Source: Paracoccaceae bacterium (GTDB lineage: Bacteria; Pseudomonadota; Alphaproteobacteria; Rhodobacterales; Rhodobacteraceae). Taken from it: a DNA stretch of 64,000 bases. The notes under the pieces were generated by a model that searched no databases, was not told the origin of the DNA, and saw only the letters and a program-made list of their open reading frames with translations. The stretch spans positions 1 through 64,000 of the forward strand of contig WKFI01000007.1 of NCBI GenBank assembly GCA_014872875.1, in the 5' to 3' direction. Every line of letters starts with the position of its first letter. Position 1 is the stretch's first letter. Both the position numbers and the translations under genes were made by a program. This document shows positions 42,820-51,958 of the stretch, one piece after another.

Positions 42820-43574
42820 CCCGTTTCCGCGCCTTTGTCATCTGCACATCGCCGCGCAGCGGCAGCACCATGCTGTGCAAGCTGTTGCAGGAAACCGGAG
42901 TGGCGGGATGTCCGGGGTCTCATTTTCATAGAACGTCATTGCAAGCCTGGCTGGACAGCTACAACCTGCACGCTTCGAGCTATGGGTCCGAGAAGCAGGC
43001 CCTCACCGCCATCTTTGCAGCCGCAATTGCCAAGGGATCGGGTAACACCGGTACGTTCGGGCTGCGTCTGCAACAGCATAGCCTGTCGTTCTTTTTACAG
43101 AAACTGGCCGTTCTCTACCCCGAACCATCCGGCGACCAAGCACGCCTGAACGCCGCGTTTGGTCCGAGCCTGTTTATTCACCTGACCCGTGAGAACAAGC
43201 TGGAGCAGGCCATCTCGCGGCTCAAGGCCGAACAGACGGGGCTTTGGCACCGGAACGCCGACGGGTCGGAACTGGAGCGTCTCTCAGCCCCGCGGCAACC
43301 GATCTATGACGCCGCCGCCATAACTGCCCATGTGAAGGACCTGACTGAGGCCGATCTGAATTGGAACATTTGGTTCACCAAGCAGGGCATCCAGCCCTTG
43401 CGGATCACCTATGACGAATTGTCGGACGCCCCGACCCGGGTGTTGGCAGGTGTACTGAAGGCGCTGGGACAAGACCCTGCCATCGCCCAGAATATCACGC
43501 CACCGACTGCCAAGCTGTCGGACGAGGTCAGCCGGGAGTGGGCCCACCGATTTCGCGCCGAAAACAATGAGTAG
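42816..43574 (+). CDS. Stf0-type sulfotransferase
   Basis: A 252-residue PAPS-dependent sulfotransferase of the Stf0 family. The 5'-phosphosulfate loop is CTSPRSGSTMLCKLL; the 3'-phosphate segment is FGPSLFIHLTRENKLEQAISRLKAEQTG. Mycobacterial Stf0 sulfates trehalose; the acceptor here is unknown. Co-translated with the YdcZ-type transporter, which might move the acceptor or product. Ends at a double hairpin. Confidence 0.93.
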   Translation: MTRFRAFVICTSPRSGSTMLCKLLQETGVAGCPGSHFHRTSLQAWLDSYNLHASSYGSEKQALTAIFAAAIAKGSGNTGTFGLRLQQHSLSFFLQKLAVLYPEPSGDQARLNAAFGPSLFIHLTRENKLEQAISRLKAEQTGLWHRNADGSELERLSAPRQPIYDAAAITAHVKDLTEADLNWNIWFTKQGIQPLRITYDELSDAPTRVLAGVLKALGQDPAIAQNITPPTAKLSDEVSREWAHRFRAENNE

Positions 43575-43597
43575 ACACCGTTGAAATCCGCGCGACC

Positions 43598-43641
43598 AAG
43601 GCTTTTCGAAAAGCCTTGCAAGCGTCTTGGAAGACGCTTTC
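43598..43641. terminator. Tandem hairpins between convergent stf0 and lolD
   Basis: A perfect 20-base palindrome AAGGCTTTTCGAAAAGCCTT (43598-43617) is followed by AGCGTCTT-GG-AAGACGCT (43621-43638) and TTT. Suitable as a bidirectional terminator. Confidence 0.75.
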
Positions 43642-43647
43642 CAGCGC

Positions 43648-44331
43648 TCAGCCCGACACCAGGACGCCGTCCTGCAGCCGCACCACCCGGTCCATGCGGG
43701 CCGCCAGTTCCAGGTTGTGGGTCGCCACCAGCGCCGACAACCCTGTATCCCGCGCCAGCGCCATCAGCGCGCCAAACACCTGGTCCGAAGTACCGGGATC
43801 CAGGTTGCCAGTCGGTTCATCCGCCAGCAGCACTCCGGGCGCATTGGCCAGCGCCCGGCAGAAGGCCACGCGCTGTTGTTCACCGCCCGACAGCGCGGCA
43901 GGCCGGTGCCCGGCACGGTCCCCCAGATCGACACGGGCCAACAGCTCTTGCGCGCGGGCTGTGGCCTTGGCCCCGGACACGCCATTTGCCAGCTGCGGCA
44001 GGACAATGTTCTCCAGCGCGTTGAATTCCGGCAGCAGGTGGTGGAACTGATAGACAAAGCCGACATCGCGACGCCGCACCCCGGTACGCCGCCGGTCGCT
44101 TTTGCCCGTCAGGTTCTGCCCGGCAATATGGATCTCGCCCGCGTCGGGTGTGTCCAGCAGGCCAGCGATATGCAGCAATGTCGATTTCCCGGCGCCCGAC
44201 GGCGCGACCAGCGCCACGACCTCACCGGCCGCCAGGTCCAGATCGACACCCCGCAACACCCGGATTTCGCCGGGCGTATTGGCCTTGTAGGATTTGGTGA
44301 CGCCCGCAAGTTTCAGAACCGGATCATTCAT
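43648..44331 (-). CDS. lolD: Lipoprotein-releasing ABC transporter ATP-binding protein
   Basis: A 227-residue ABC ATPase driving release of outer-membrane lipoproteins to LolA. Walker [10 protein letters not shown] (43-51 region), signature [16 protein letters not shown], Walker [13 protein letters not shown], and H-loop VATHN. MacB/LolD-type length. The ATG overlaps the end of lolC, so they form one unit. Confidence 0.95.
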   Translation of the reverse strand: MNDPVLKLAGVTKSYKANTPGEIRVLRGVDLDLAAGEVVALVAPSGAGKSTLLHIAGLLDTPDAGEIHIAGQNLTGKSDRRRTGVRRRDVGFVYQFHHLLPEFNALENIVLPQLANGVSGAKATARAQELLARVDLGDRAGHRPAALSGGEQQRVAFCRALANAPGVLLADEPTGNLDPGTSDQVFGALMALARDTGLSALVATHNLELAARMDRVVRLQDGVLVSG

Positions 44332-45610
44332 AACGCAACGCCTCCACCGGGTTCATCCGGGCCGCCCGGCGGGCCGGAAAGATGGTGACGACGAACGACA
44401 GCCCCAGCGACAGGCCCACGGCTTTCATCACATCCGACAGGTGCAGCTCGGCCGGCAAGGCATAGATCCCCCGGATCGCCGGATCCCAGACCCCGCCGCC
44501 CATGACAAAGTTCACGAAGGAAAAGATCGGGTCGATATAGATTGCAAAGAGCGAGCCCAGCGCCACCCCCGCCGCCGTGCCGATCACGCCCGTGAAGGCT
44601 CCACAGATAAAGAACACCCGCAGGATAGACCCTTCGCTGAGCCCGATGGTGCGCAGGATGCCAATGTCGCGCCCCTTGTTCTTGACCAGCATGATCAGGC
44701 CGGACACGATATTCATCGCGGCTATCAGCACCAGGATCGACAGGATGATGAACATCACATTGTCCTCGACCTCAAGCGCTCGCAAAAACCCGCCCGACGC
44801 GTCGCGCCAAGTCCAGATCCGCGCATTGTCCCCCGCGGCCTGCAACAGCGGAAGGGTCAGCGCATCGACACCCTCGGGATCAGCGACCATGATCTCGATC
44901 TCATCGGCAACGCCTTCGCGATTGAAATAGCTCTGCGCCTCGGCAAAGGGCATATAGATGCGCGTGCGGTCGATGTCATAACGCCCGGCGGTAAAGACAT
45001 AGACGACCTCATAGGCGTTGACCCGCGGGCTGGTGCCAAAGGCGGTTTTCACCCCGTTGGGCGAAATCAGCTTGATCTTGTCCCCGACGGTGACACCCAA
45101 GGTGCGCGCCACGCCGGAGCCCAGCGCAATCCCCTCCTCGAACCGGTCCAGACTGCCATAGGCCTCCTCGCTTTGTGCAATGCCTGGCAGCGTGGCGATG
45201 TCTTCAGCCTTGATTCCGAACACCTCAACCCCGGAATTGCGCTGCCTGAGGGAGGCCATGACCTGCCCCTTGACCAAGGGCGCGGCGCGGGTGACGCCCG
45301 GTACGGCGCGGATCCGTTCCGCCAATGCATCAAAGTCCTTGATCGTGCGGTCGATATGGCCGGTCTGCGTGACCTCGCCCATGGAATAGACGGTTACATG
45401 CGCATTTGCGCCCAGAATGGTACCGACAAATTCTGACCGGAATCCCGATCGCACCGCCAGCGTCGCGATCAGCGCAAACACTGCCAGCGCGATGCCGATC
45501 AGACTGATCCACGTCATGACGCTGACCCCGCCTTCGCTGCGGCGCGCGCGCAGGTATCGCCAGGCGATCATCCATTCGAAACGGGAAAACGGTGGAGGTG
45601 TGGTGGCCAT
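44324..45610 (-). CDS. lolC: Lipoprotein-releasing ABC transporter permease
   Basis: A 428-residue LolC/E family permease: N-terminal [34 protein letters not shown], a large periplasmic MacB-type domain, and three C-terminal helices ([39 protein letters not shown]). It ends in NPVEALRYE. Probably one permease works as homodimer with LolD, as in other alphaproteobacteria with a single LolC/E (inference). ATG 45610 is chosen; an upstream in-frame start (45691) lies in a Pro/Arg-rich stretch unlike the family. Confidence 0.94.
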   Translation of the reverse strand: MATTPPPFSRFEWMIAWRYLRARRSEGGVSVMTWISLIGIALAVFALIATLAVRSGFRSEFVGTILGANAHVTVYSMGEVTQTGHIDRTIKDFDALAERIRAVPGVTRAAPLVKGQVMASLRQRNSGVEVFGIKAEDIATLPGIAQSEEAYGSLDRFEEGIALGSGVARTLGVTVGDKIKLISPNGVKTAFGTSPRVNAYEVVYVFTAGRYDIDRTRIYMPFAEAQSYFNREGVADEIEIMVADPEGVDALTLPLLQAAGDNARIWTWRDASGGFLRALEVEDNVMFIILSILVLIAAMNIVSGLIMLVKNKGRDIGILRTIGLSEGSILRVFFICGAFTGVIGTAAGVALGSLFAIYIDPIFSFVNFVMGGGVWDPAIRGIYALPAELHLSDVMKAVGLSLGLSFVVTIFPARRAARMNPVEALRYE

Positions 45611-45940
45611 GAAGATCCTGCCCGGTGATGTGCCGTGTTCTTGTGCGTCTGGTTTTGCGCGTAACCTGAGCCGTGCGGGCTTTGGGGTCAAGGGTTAGAG
45701 GCGACAGGTCGATGCGCATGTCGCACTGCGGTCCTCGGCGTTGCGTCCATCGACACGAATCCTTGCTGCTGCCCACTTTGACAACCTCCGCCTAACTCCC
45801 TGAATCAAAAGCAAATGACCTTCACGTGAGCTCACCGGGAACTCGCATCCACTTGAGCATTCGTGACCCGGCCAAGTCTGGCCGAACGGCTGATCCCGCA
45901 GCACTGTCGCCGCACGTCATTTCAACATCAAGGACACGCC
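45611..45940. other. 330-base intergenic region upstream of lolC and the spondin-RTX gene
   Basis: Divergent promoter region. It contains no clear inverted repeat, terminator or supported small gene. The proS gene that often precedes lolC in alphaproteobacteria is 4.8 kb away. Confidence 0.5.
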
Positions 45941-47044
45941 ATGACCGATATTCGCATTGTCGCCACCAACACCTCCGCCGCTGGAGGTACCTTCCTGACC
46001 CCGTTCTGGTTTGCCGCCCATGACGGCAGTTTCGACCTCTACAACCGGAACGAAGCAGCCTCGGCCGGGTTGGAGGCCTTGGCCGAAGATGGCAGCTTTG
46101 CCACCATCAACGCAGAAGTCACGGCACTGGATGCCGATGGGCAGACCGGCGCGGTCTTTGGCGCAGGAGGGCCGCTGGCCACTGGTGAAACCGGCGCGAC
46201 ACTGATCGATATCGACGGCGTTTCAAACGGCTATATCTCGCTGGCAGCGATGATCCTGCCCTCGAACGACGCCTTTGTCGGCACCGGCCAGGCGGTTCAG
46301 CTGTTCGACGCGCAGGGCAATTTCCTGGGCGCGCGCGAGATCAGCTTTGCAGGCAGCAATGTTCTGGACGCGGGCACCGAGGTGAACACCGAAGAGGACG
46401 CGGCCTTCCTGAACCAGACCGCACCGGATACCGGCGTCGATGAAAACGGTGTTGTTACCCTGCATCCCGGCTTCCTGCCCGCAGGCACCGGAAATATCCT
46501 GGGCGGCACCAATGCGGCCGGCGCCTTGATTGATCCGGTCGCCGCCGACTTTACACAGCCCGGCGCGCAGATCGCCGACATCCACATCAACGAGTACGTG
46601 GAAACCACCGGAACCGGCCGTCTCGATTTCATCGTGGGCAACCGGGTGGACGACCTCGTCGAAGCTGGCGGCGGCAATGACATCGTGCTGGGCCGGGGTG
46701 GCTGGGACGACCTGGACGGGGGCGCCGGCAATGACATTCTGATCGGCGGCCTGGGCAACGATCTTTTGGATGGTGGAACGGGGCGCGACATCCTGAAGGG
46801 CGGTCGTGGCGAAGATACTTTTGTCTTCGAAGATGGCTATGGCCGGGATCGCGTGTTCGGCTTTGACACCGATGACGACGTGATTTCGCTCAGCATCGCG
46901 GGGGTTGACGGCTTTGACGACTTGTCTGCTGTGGCGCGTGAAATTGGTCAACGCACGGTGCTGAACTTTGGCGGTGGCGACGCGCTGGTTCTGCAAGGCG
47001 TTGAGCTGGACGACCTGAGCGCCGCGAATTTCGACTTCCTGTGA
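45941..47044 (+). CDS. Secreted spondin-domain protein with C-terminal RTX calcium repeats
   Basis: A 367-residue protein without a Sec signal. Residues 1-190 match the spondin-domain pattern (TPFWFAAHDGSFDLYNRNEAASAGLEALAEDG). Residues about 245-300 carry RTX nonapeptides (GGGNDIVLG, GGAGNDILIG, GLGNDLLDG, GTGRDILKG), followed by the DTFVFEDGYGRDRVFGFD segment and an acidic/hydrophobic tail ending FDFL, as in type I secreted proteins. No type I secretion genes are adjacent. Probably a surface or matrix adhesion protein. AAGGACACGCC precedes ATG 45941; a strong terminator follows. Confidence 0.88.
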   Translation: MTDIRIVATNTSAAGGTFLTPFWFAAHDGSFDLYNRNEAASAGLEALAEDGSFATINAEVTALDADGQTGAVFGAGGPLATGETGATLIDIDGVSNGYISLAAMILPSNDAFVGTGQAVQLFDAQGNFLGAREISFAGSNVLDAGTEVNTEEDAAFLNQTAPDTGVDENGVVTLHPGFLPAGTGNILGGTNAAGALIDPVAADFTQPGAQIADIHINEYVETTGTGRLDFIVGNRVDDLVEAGGGNDIVLGRGGWDDLDGGAGNDILIGGLGNDLLDGGTGRDILKGGRGEDTFVFEDGYGRDRVFGFDTDDDVISLSIAGVDGFDDLSAVAREIGQRTVLNFGGGDALVLQGVELDDLSAANFDFL

Positions 47045-47084
47045 TCCCTGCGGGCACTCTGCCCGACACATGATGGACGAGCCC

Positions 47085-47118
47085 CCCCATCGTCAGTGCG
47101 ACGATGGGGTGTTTTTTT
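47085..47118 (+). terminator. Rho-independent terminator of the spondin-RTX gene
   Basis: Perfect 10-bp stem CCCCATCGTC / GACGATGGGG with loop AGTGC, followed by TGTTTTTTT. Confidence 0.93.
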
Positions 47119-47200
47119 GCGCAACCTCAGCTCCAACTGTCGCCAAACAGGCAACATTGCGACATCCCGGCACGGGATTGACGCCAAAATGCCACGCAAA

Positions 47201-47214
47201 TTAACCAAAATTAA
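47201..47214 (+). promoter_or_regulatory. TTAA direct repeat upstream of the 125-aa gene
   Basis: TTAACCAAAATTAAC has two TTAAC units 10 bases apart. This resembles a CtrA site (TTAA-N7-TTAA) but the spacer is 6 rather than 7, so assignment is tentative. It lies 84 bases before the next start. Confidence 0.35.
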
Positions 47215-47297
47215 CAACAATTCATGACAAATTTTGAAGGCTGCAGAAGGATCTGTCAGCATTAATTCAACTGGGGGGCATCACGCACGAGGTGCTC

Positions 47298-47675
47298 ATG
47301 GACAACAAGAAAGCAGTGGCGCTTGGGACTGCCCCGCAGATCAGCCACCAGAAACCCTTTGAACCGGCGCAATATGATTGCGAAACCGCCATGCTGATGC
47401 GGGCCGTGATCCTGCCGCTTTTCGATCATGCGATCAGCTGGAGCGCTCTTGTCGACGCCCTTCGCGGCAAGGGATATGGCCTGGCCTTTCGCGGAGGCGC
47501 GCTGTGCCTGACCGATCAAGACACAGATACCCGCGTCTGCGGATTGCGCTTTCTCGGGCTCGACATGCGCGACCTGGTGGCTCGCTTGGGGCGCCCCTTT
47601 GTGGTGGTGAACCCCGGAAGCACGGCGGATGGCGAATTGCTGCGCCACCCTCCAGCACGGATAACCCTGCACTGA
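47298..47675 (+). CDS. Conserved hypothetical protein, 125 aa
   Basis: A soluble 125-residue protein with no signal. The C-terminal two-thirds (DHAISWSALVDALRGKGYGLAFRGGALCLTD ... VCGLRFLGLDMRDLVARLGRPFVV) looks like a small winged or alpha/beta fold that I cannot name. GAGG lies 5 bases before ATG 47298; a GTG at 47292 is less likely. Isolated between a terminator and a convergent gene, with a CtrA-like repeat upstream. Confidence 0.75.
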   Translation: MDNKKAVALGTAPQISHQKPFEPAQYDCETAMLMRAVILPLFDHAISWSALVDALRGKGYGLAFRGGALCLTDQDTDTRVCGLRFLGLDMRDLVARLGRPFVVVNPGSTADGELLRHPPARITLH

Positions 47676-47764
47676 ACCCTTCCCAACCGCGACACCATCT
47701 GCTGACCGTGACGCGGCCTGAAAACAACCCGGAATTCCGTGGTGAACTCTGGCTCTGCCCCGTG

Positions 47765-48532
47765 TCAGCGGGCCGCAAAAGACACCGGGGCGCTTGTGCC
47801 GCCAGCCGTGCCTCTGGCTTTGACCGCCTGCACCCATCGGCGATCCAGCGCGTCAATTGCTTGGGTTGAAAACGCCTCATCCACTTTCCAATACCGCCCC
47901 GATGGCTCGTGAAAGTTCAGCTTGGCCTCTTCGGCTTTGAGAGCATCAAAGAGCGCACCGCCCGCGCGTGGATTGGCCGGCGCCACCTGATCCAGCGCCT
48001 CTATCTCGGCCTGCGGAAACAGCAATCGGCTTGGCCCGTCGCCCAAACGCACACAGGCCGTCCCCTGACGCGCCGCATGCAGCATCAGCCGGGCGGACTT
48101 GGCCTCAAGGTTGCGCAAGCTCTTGTCCTGGCGCAGCGGGTCTGCCGAACCGGTGCCATAGAAATGCGTCTGGCCTTGCGACGGATAAACCATGTCACAG
48201 CCAAAAAACCCCAACGTTCTGGGGCGGAGCGCCGCCAGCACCCAATAGGCTGCGGAGAACGCCATCGTGCCGCCAGCATAGAAAATACCGCCATGCACGT
48301 TGTTGGCAGGCACATAAGTGTCGGATCCGATCACCCTTTGGCCCGACCGCAAAAGACCCGGACGCCGGTCGGCGGGAAAGTCATCCGGAGCCACCAGAAA
48401 GTCCCAATCCTCCCGTATTCGCCAGGCATTGTTCAGAACTACGAGGGTTGAAAAACGCGATCTGGGCCATGTCCGCGCCTCCACCGCATGCGGCGCGCTG
48501 CCCAGTACAAGAACGGTTCCACCAGTTTCCAT
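47765..48532 (-). CDS. Conserved protein of unknown function, possibly saccharide-related
   Basis: A 255-residue soluble protein. The start VLVLGSAPHAVEARTW, then STLVVLNNAWRI and DFLVAPDDFP, recalls the nucleotide-binding opening of DUF115/capsule-type glycosyl proteins, and GFFGCDMVYPSQGQTHFYG would fit a similar role, but no assigned family is certain. GAGGGG lies 9 bases before ATG 48532. Part of the accessory block between lolC and proS. Confidence 0.75.
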   Translation of the reverse strand: METGGTVLVLGSAPHAVEARTWPRSRFSTLVVLNNAWRIREDWDFLVAPDDFPADRRPGLLRSGQRVIGSDTYVPANNVHGGIFYAGGTMAFSAAYWVLAALRPRTLGFFGCDMVYPSQGQTHFYGTGSADPLRQDKSLRNLEAKSARLMLHAARQGTACVRLGDGPSRLLFPQAEIEALDQVAPANPRAGGALFDALKAEEAKLNFHEPSGRYWKVDEAFSTQAIDALDRRWVQAVKARGTAGGTSAPVSFAAR

Positions 48533-48721
48533 GATCACTCACCCCTCTGCCCGTGTGAACCCCGCAATTAGAGTGATTGGTGAAGCGGTCCAGTCCCGGC
48601 CAAGCCGATTTCAGGCGCAGCCCCTTGCCCAACCGTCAAAGGCAACGCCGTCACAAATTAGTGATCCTTGAGAGCGACCCGGACGTATCCAAAGTGAAAA
48701 CCAAAATGCGGGGGAAAGAAC

Positions 48722-49249
48722 ATGAACGGCAAAACACTGATCGTTGCGGGGTTGTTGGCCTTGGCAGTGGGCGTCCCACCAGGCCAGGCCGAGTTGATGG
48801 TCCAGTTCGACGAAGGCGCCCCCAACGACATGTTCCGGATCGAAAATGCCGGAGCATGTGCAATCCTGGCCTCATCCGTTCACCTTGACCTCTCCACCTC
48901 CCGCGGAGGACTGATCTTCGACGTCACCGCGCAGGGCGCCGGGGTCGAGGTGTATCAACCCTTCGAACTTGTCGAAGGCTCCGACGCCTTGCAGGCTCCG
49001 CCCAGCGTCCAAGACGGCCAGTCCAAGATTGCACTGGACATTGTCCAGCTGCCTTCGGGCGGCGCGATCGCATTCACCATCGACGTGGATGACACCATCG
49101 GTCAGCGTGCAATCACCGTCTCAGGCGCTGAGATCGAGGGCGCGACCGTAACGCTGGCCAGCGCCGCCAGCCGCGAAACGGCAGAGTTCTCGGATCTGGC
49201 CCGGGCCGCTGTGCCGGTGGCGGGATGCGATGCGGCGTCGAACGGGTAA
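48722..49249 (+). CDS. Secreted protein, aggregation-factor-core-like
   Basis: A 175-residue exported protein: signal MNGKTLIVAGLLALAVGVPPGQA, then a beta-rich domain (LMVQFDEGAPNDMFRIENAGACAILASSVHLDLS) with two cysteines (near residues 46 and 169) that could pair. From memory, similar Roseobacter proteins are annotated aggregation factor core; this is a name only. First gene of a likely three-gene unit with tspO and a CIA30 gene. Confidence 0.7.
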   Translation: MNGKTLIVAGLLALAVGVPPGQAELMVQFDEGAPNDMFRIENAGACAILASSVHLDLSTSRGGLIFDVTAQGAGVEVYQPFELVEGSDALQAPPSVQDGQSKIALDIVQLPSGGAIAFTIDVDDTIGQRAITVSGAEIEGATVTLASAASRETAEFSDLARAAVPVAGCDAASNG

Positions 49250-49297
49250 AGCCAAAGATGGGCCTGCCACACCCACCTGTCATGGGATTTTGATCAA

Positions 49298-49750
49298 GTG
49301 ACACGCTTTGCAACCCGCATCGGTTTCCTTGTCCTTGTGATGGGGGGCGGCATTCTGATCGGAACACTCACCGCGCCGGGCGCGTGGTATGCGGCGCTGA
49401 ACAAACCCGCATTCAACCCGCCCAACTGGATCTTCGCACCAGTCTGGACCGTGCTCTACGCGTTGATCGCCATGGTCGGCTGGCGCATGTGGGAAACGGA
49501 CAGAACCTCCCGCGTGATGCAGCTTTGGTGGGGGCAGCTGGTGTTGAACTTTCTTTGGTCACCAGCCTTCTTTGTTCTGCAAATGCCGTGGCTGGCCTTG
49601 GCGGTCATCCTGCCTCTGCTGATCACGATCCTGATGATCATTGCCCAGTGCTGGACCCGTGACAGCGTTTCCGCCTTGGCGTTCCTGCCCTACGCCGCCT
49701 GGGTGGCATTTGCATCGGCGTTGAACCTGTCCATTGCCGTCTTGAACTGA
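49298..49750 (+). CDS. tspO: TspO/MBR-family membrane protein
   Basis: A 150-residue, five-helix protein. Trp-rich family motif WYAALNKPAFNPPNWIFAPVWTVLYALI and helix WWGQLVLNFLWSPAFF. Binds tetrapyrroles/sterols; in Rhodobacter it modulates pigment gene expression in response to oxygen (known). Starts with GTG at 49298; no ATG gives the full first helix. The next gene begins immediately after the stop. Confidence 0.93.
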   Translation: MTRFATRIGFLVLVMGGGILIGTLTAPGAWYAALNKPAFNPPNWIFAPVWTVLYALIAMVGWRMWETDRTSRVMQLWWGQLVLNFLWSPAFFVLQMPWLALAVILPLLITILMIIAQCWTRDSVSALAFLPYAAWVAFASALNLSIAVLN

Positions 49751-50320
49751 GTGAGAGTGAACTTGACCTACCACACAACTCTGCTGGCCGCCGGAGCCCT
49801 TAGCATCAGCCTGGCGTGCAGCACACTGGCCGGAGACGCCATGTTGGAAGACTTCGAAACCGCGCCGGAAGCCCGATGGGATTATGTTGCCGACACCGTC
49901 ATGGGGGGCGTTTCCACCGGCCAAGTGCAATTCCTGCGCGACGGCAATGACGCCTTTGCCCGGCTGACCGGCACTGTCAGCACCGAAAACAATGGCGGCT
50001 TCATTCAGTTTCGCCACCTGCTGGACAACCCGCTGACCGACGATACCCAAGGCCTGCGCCTGATCGTGCGTGGCAATGGTCAGCCCTATTTCCTGCATTT
50101 GCGGACCCGCGGTACACGCCTTCCGTGGCAATATTATCAGGCGCGGTTCGACACCAACGCCAGCTGGAGCGAGATCCGTGTGCCGCTGAGCGCATTCAAA
50201 CCCTCGGGTGCCCTGCTTCGAAAGGAGCCGCGCGCCAAGGATGTGACCTCGGTCGGGATCGTGGCCTTTGGCCGCGACCATCAGGCCCAGGTCGAGGTGC
50301 TGGAGATCGGAACCTACTGA
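49751..50320 (+). CDS. Exported CIA30-family protein
   Basis: A 189-residue protein with a signal peptide (TLLAAGALSISLACSTLAG) and a CIA30/galactose-binding-like beta-sandwich: WDYVADTVMGGVSTGQVQF, GGFIQFRH, GLRLIVRGNGQPYFLHLRT and FKPSGALLR. CIA30 proteins assist complex I assembly in mitochondria, but bacterial members are often periplasmic with unknown role. Starts with GTG directly after the tspO stop (49748-49750), so co-translated. Confidence 0.85.
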   Translation: MRVNLTYHTTLLAAGALSISLACSTLAGDAMLEDFETAPEARWDYVADTVMGGVSTGQVQFLRDGNDAFARLTGTVSTENNGGFIQFRHLLDNPLTDDTQGLRLIVRGNGQPYFLHLRTRGTRLPWQYYQARFDTNASWSEIRVPLSAFKPSGALLRKEPRAKDVTSVGIVAFGRDHQAQVEVLEIGTY

Positions 50321-50335
50321 CCCGACAAACGAAAA

Positions 50336-50361
50336 CCCCGCCGCAGTGGTCTGCGACGGGG
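50336..50361 (-). terminator. Terminator of proS (minus strand)
   Basis: Stem CCCCG-C-CGCAG with CTGCG-A-CGGGG around loop TGGT. On the minus strand it is followed by GTTTTCGTTT. Lies 26 bases after the proS stop and also faces the CIA30 gene end. Confidence 0.8.
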
Positions 50362-50386
50362 CGAAACACTAAAAGCCTGAAGCCGC

Positions 50387-51787
50387 TTACAGCCAGGTAT
50401 GGAACGGACGGCCGGCCATCGGTTCCGGGTGCTGATCTACAGCCCGTCCGTGATGCGGCGCATAGATCTCGATCACTTTCTTGACCGCTTCTTCCGGCGG
50501 CAATTCAACACTTTCACCGGTCCGGCGCGAGGTCAGTTCGACCACGCCATTCTTCAATCCGCGCGGACCAACGGTGATGCGCCAGGGCAGACCGATCAGG
50601 TCCATGGTGGCAAACTTGCCGCCCGCGCGTTCGTTGCGATCATCATAAAGCGGCTCCAGCCCGGCAGCGGTCAGCGCCTTGTAGAGCGCGGTACAGGCGG
50701 CATCCGCCTCGTCATCGCCCTGTTTCAGATTGACGATGCCGCAGTGGAACGGGGTGACGCCTTCGGGCCAGATGATGCCCTTGTCGTCATGGCTGGCCTC
50801 GATGATGGCGCCCAGCAGGCGTGACACGCCAATGCCGTGCGACCCCATGTGCACCGGCACCGATTTGCCATCGGGGCCCTGTACCGTCGCGCCAAGAGGT
50901 TCGGAATACTTGGTGCCGAAATAGAAGATCTGCCCAACCTCGATCCCGCGCGCCACGCGGCGACGCTCTTCCGGGATGGCGTTGAACAGCGCCTCGTCAT
51001 GGGTCTCGTCCGTGCGGGCGTATTTCGACGTAAACTCTTCCAGGATCGAGCGGCATTGCTCGTGCGAGTCATAATCGATCTCGCGGTCGCCAAAACTCAG
51101 GTCGGTCACTGCGCTGTCATAGAACACCTCGGATTCGCCGGTTTCGGCCAGCACCAGGAATTCATGAGTGTCATCGCCGCCGATCGGGCCGCTGTCGGCA
51201 CGCATCGGGATCGCCTGCAGGCCCATGCGCTCGTAGGTGCGCAGATAGCTGACCAGGTGCCGGTTATAGGCGTGCAGCGCATCTTCCTTGGTCAGGTCGA
51301 AATTGTAGCCGTCCTTCATGTAGAACTCGCGCCCCCGCATGACGCCGAAACGCGGGCGGATTTCATCGCGGAACTTCCACTGGATCTGATACATGGTCAG
51401 CGGCAGATCCTTGTAGCTGCTGACATGAGACCGGAAGATGTCGGTGATCAGTTCTTCGGCCGTGGGGGTGAACAGCATTTCGCGGTCATGGCGGTCTGTG
51501 ATGCGCAGCATCTCTTCGCCATAGGCGTCATAGCGTCCGCTTTCGCGCCACAGATCGGCCGACTGGATGGTCGGCATCTGCATCGGGATATGCCCGGCGC
51601 GGATCTGTTCCTCGTGCACGATATTTTCGATCTTGCGCAGGACCTTGAAGCCCAGCGGCAACCAGGAATAGATCCCGGCGGCAGATTGCTTGATCATCCC
51701 CGCGCGCAGCATCAGCCGGTGGCTGACGATCTGAGCCTCGGAGGGGTTCTCTTTCAGAACCGGGAGGAAATAGCGGGACAGGCGCAT
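50387..51787 (-). CDS. proS: Prolyl-tRNA synthetase (short type)
   Basis: A 466-residue class II ProRS lacking the editing insertion, the alphaproteobacterial short form. [46 protein letters not shown], motif 2 [24 protein letters not shown], and motif 3 [18 protein letters not shown]. The C-terminal anticodon domain ends GRPFHTWL. Usually followed directly by lolC-lolD in this class; here 4.8 kb of accessory genes separate them. Confidence 0.97.
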   Translation of the reverse strand: MRLSRYFLPVLKENPSEAQIVSHRLMLRAGMIKQSAAGIYSWLPLGFKVLRKIENIVHEEQIRAGHIPMQMPTIQSADLWRESGRYDAYGEEMLRITDRHDREMLFTPTAEELITDIFRSHVSSYKDLPLTMYQIQWKFRDEIRPRFGVMRGREFYMKDGYNFDLTKEDALHAYNRHLVSYLRTYERMGLQAIPMRADSGPIGGDDTHEFLVLAETGESEVFYDSAVTDLSFGDREIDYDSHEQCRSILEEFTSKYARTDETHDEALFNAIPEERRRVARGIEVGQIFYFGTKYSEPLGATVQGPDGKSVPVHMGSHGIGVSRLLGAIIEASHDDKGIIWPEGVTPFHCGIVNLKQGDDEADAACTALYKALTAAGLEPLYDDRNERAGGKFATMDLIGLPWRITVGPRGLKNGVVELTSRRTGESVELPPEEAVKKVIEIYAPHHGRAVDQHPEPMAGRPFHTWL

Positions 51788-51907
51788 CTTGGCTCCATGG
51801 CATTACATGTGTTCAAACTCCTGCCCGGTTTAGTGGCTGAGGGGGGTATCGGCAAGAGGATGTTCCAGCAAGGCCCGGTTGCGATCTGGGCCAGCTTCGC
51901 AAAAAGA

Positions 51908-51936
51908 AACGGCGGGTACCCGAGGCACCCGCCGTT
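51908..51936 (-). terminator. Terminator of the BCCT gene (minus strand)
   Basis: Perfect 10-bp stem AACGGCGGGT / ACCCGCCGTT, 9-base loop, followed on the minus strand by TCTTTTTGC. Confidence 0.85.
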
Positions 51937-51958
51937 GATCTTTCCCATTCGGGTCAGG

